Shown: positions 63,795-64,000 of the stretch, one piece after another | How positions within the stretch are numbered: position 1 is the stretch's first letter | Layout: the number at the start of each line of letters is the position of its first letter | NCBI GenBank assembly: GCA_963576735.1 | Contig: OY755177.1 | Span: 13,454,001-13,518,000, forward strand | DNA: 64,000 bases | Source: Bedellia somnulentella | Taxonomy: Eukaryota; Arthropoda; Insecta; Lepidoptera; Bedelliidae | Reading direction: 5' to 3' | Position numbers and translations under genes: made by a program | Notes under the pieces: model-generated | The model's input: the letters and a program-made list of their open reading frames with translations, nothing else | The model's database searches: none | Told to the model about the DNA's origin: nothing

Positions 63795-64000
63795 TTCGTG
63801 TAGTGCCGCCTTAGAATGTCACTACCCCTTGCTGTCCACGGGTGTCATAAGAGGCGACTAAGGGTATTTGTCATTTTAAGTGGGTTTTGGGCGATGCGGT
63901 TCGAAACCCATAGTCCACCGATAATTTACTTCTACCATCTTGTCTTCTATTAATTTCCTAATGTGGATTAGGAGTTTTTAGCTCTAAAACTCTGTGTACC
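63795..64000 (+). mobile_element. SINE-A, old subfamily, cut by window end
   Basis: Head TCGTGTAGTGCCGCCTTAGA, CCACGGGTGTCATAAGAGGC, and a canonical pol III B-box GGTTCGAAACC at 63898-63908, where younger copies have GGTTGGAGACC. Continues past 64000. Confidence 0.88.

Noticed and set aside
1..64000. Retroviral or LTR elements and endogenous viral genes
   Set aside because: No LTR pairs, integrase/protease motifs or viral-like frames were seen. All reverse-transcriptase text is non-LTR type.

Overview
The window looks like intergenic or intronic DNA of a moth or butterfly (Lepidoptera). It is AT-rich, has no recognisable host protein-coding gene, and is crowded with insect-type retroposons. 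These carry (TATG)n, (TTATG)n and (GAT/ATG)n tails of the kind common in lepidopteran genomes. The taxonomic call is an inference from the repeat families and composition, because no diagnostic host exon is visible. The family labels used here (SINE-A, SINE-B, SINE-C, SINE-D, LINE-E, RTE, MITE-1 to MITE-5) are local to this annotation.

The dominant element is SINE-A, about 250 bp with a GTGTAGTG head and a GCCGTGAGTATATG(TATG)n tail. Roughly 40 copies, fragments included, lie on both strands, many inside perfect 8-17 bp target-site duplications (TSDs). SINE-B (~370 bp) has a clear tRNA-derived head and a (TTATG)n tail and occurs ~20 times. SINE-C has another tRNA-like head and an (ATG)-type tail (6 copies). 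SINE-D is 163 bp with an almost intact tRNA head (2 copies). LINE-E is a non-LTR retrotransposon seen mostly as 3' pieces; its longest copy keeps a 209-codon reverse-transcriptase C-terminus at 25700-26329. An RTE-type LINE with a (GAT)n tail gives 7 fragments. DNA transposons are a 1.38-kb Mutator-like deletion derivative (6223-7602) with an 8-bp TSD, several MITEs, and a perfect 80-bp-arm hairpin at 57884-58067.

By region: 1-5.8 kb holds scattered SINE-A/B and MITEs. 5.8-7.65 kb is one LINE-E relic split by a SINE-A and the Mutator-like element. 9-16.7 kb is dense with SINEs, including two SINE-A copies with abnormally long flanking duplications and a SINE-A inverted duplication at 16.2-16.7 kb. 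16.7-24 kb is sparse and has one exon-like open frame. 24.9-34.7 kb has LINE-E, RTE and SINE copies. 37-39.1 kb holds nested SINE-A insertions. 43.8-58.7 kb is rich in SINE-B. 58.7-62.9 kb is nearly repeat-free and carries the only clearly CpG-rich block (about 59.3-60.2 kb) with a TATA/initiator-like pair, the best candidate for a host regulatory region.

The repeats tell a connected story. SINE-A and SINE-B end in versions of the LINE-E 3' terminus, and SINE-C ends like RTE, so LINE machinery in this genome probably mobilised the SINEs. Several insertions preserve informative errors of that machinery: inverted 5' ends, an insertion only 27 nt long, and long target duplications.
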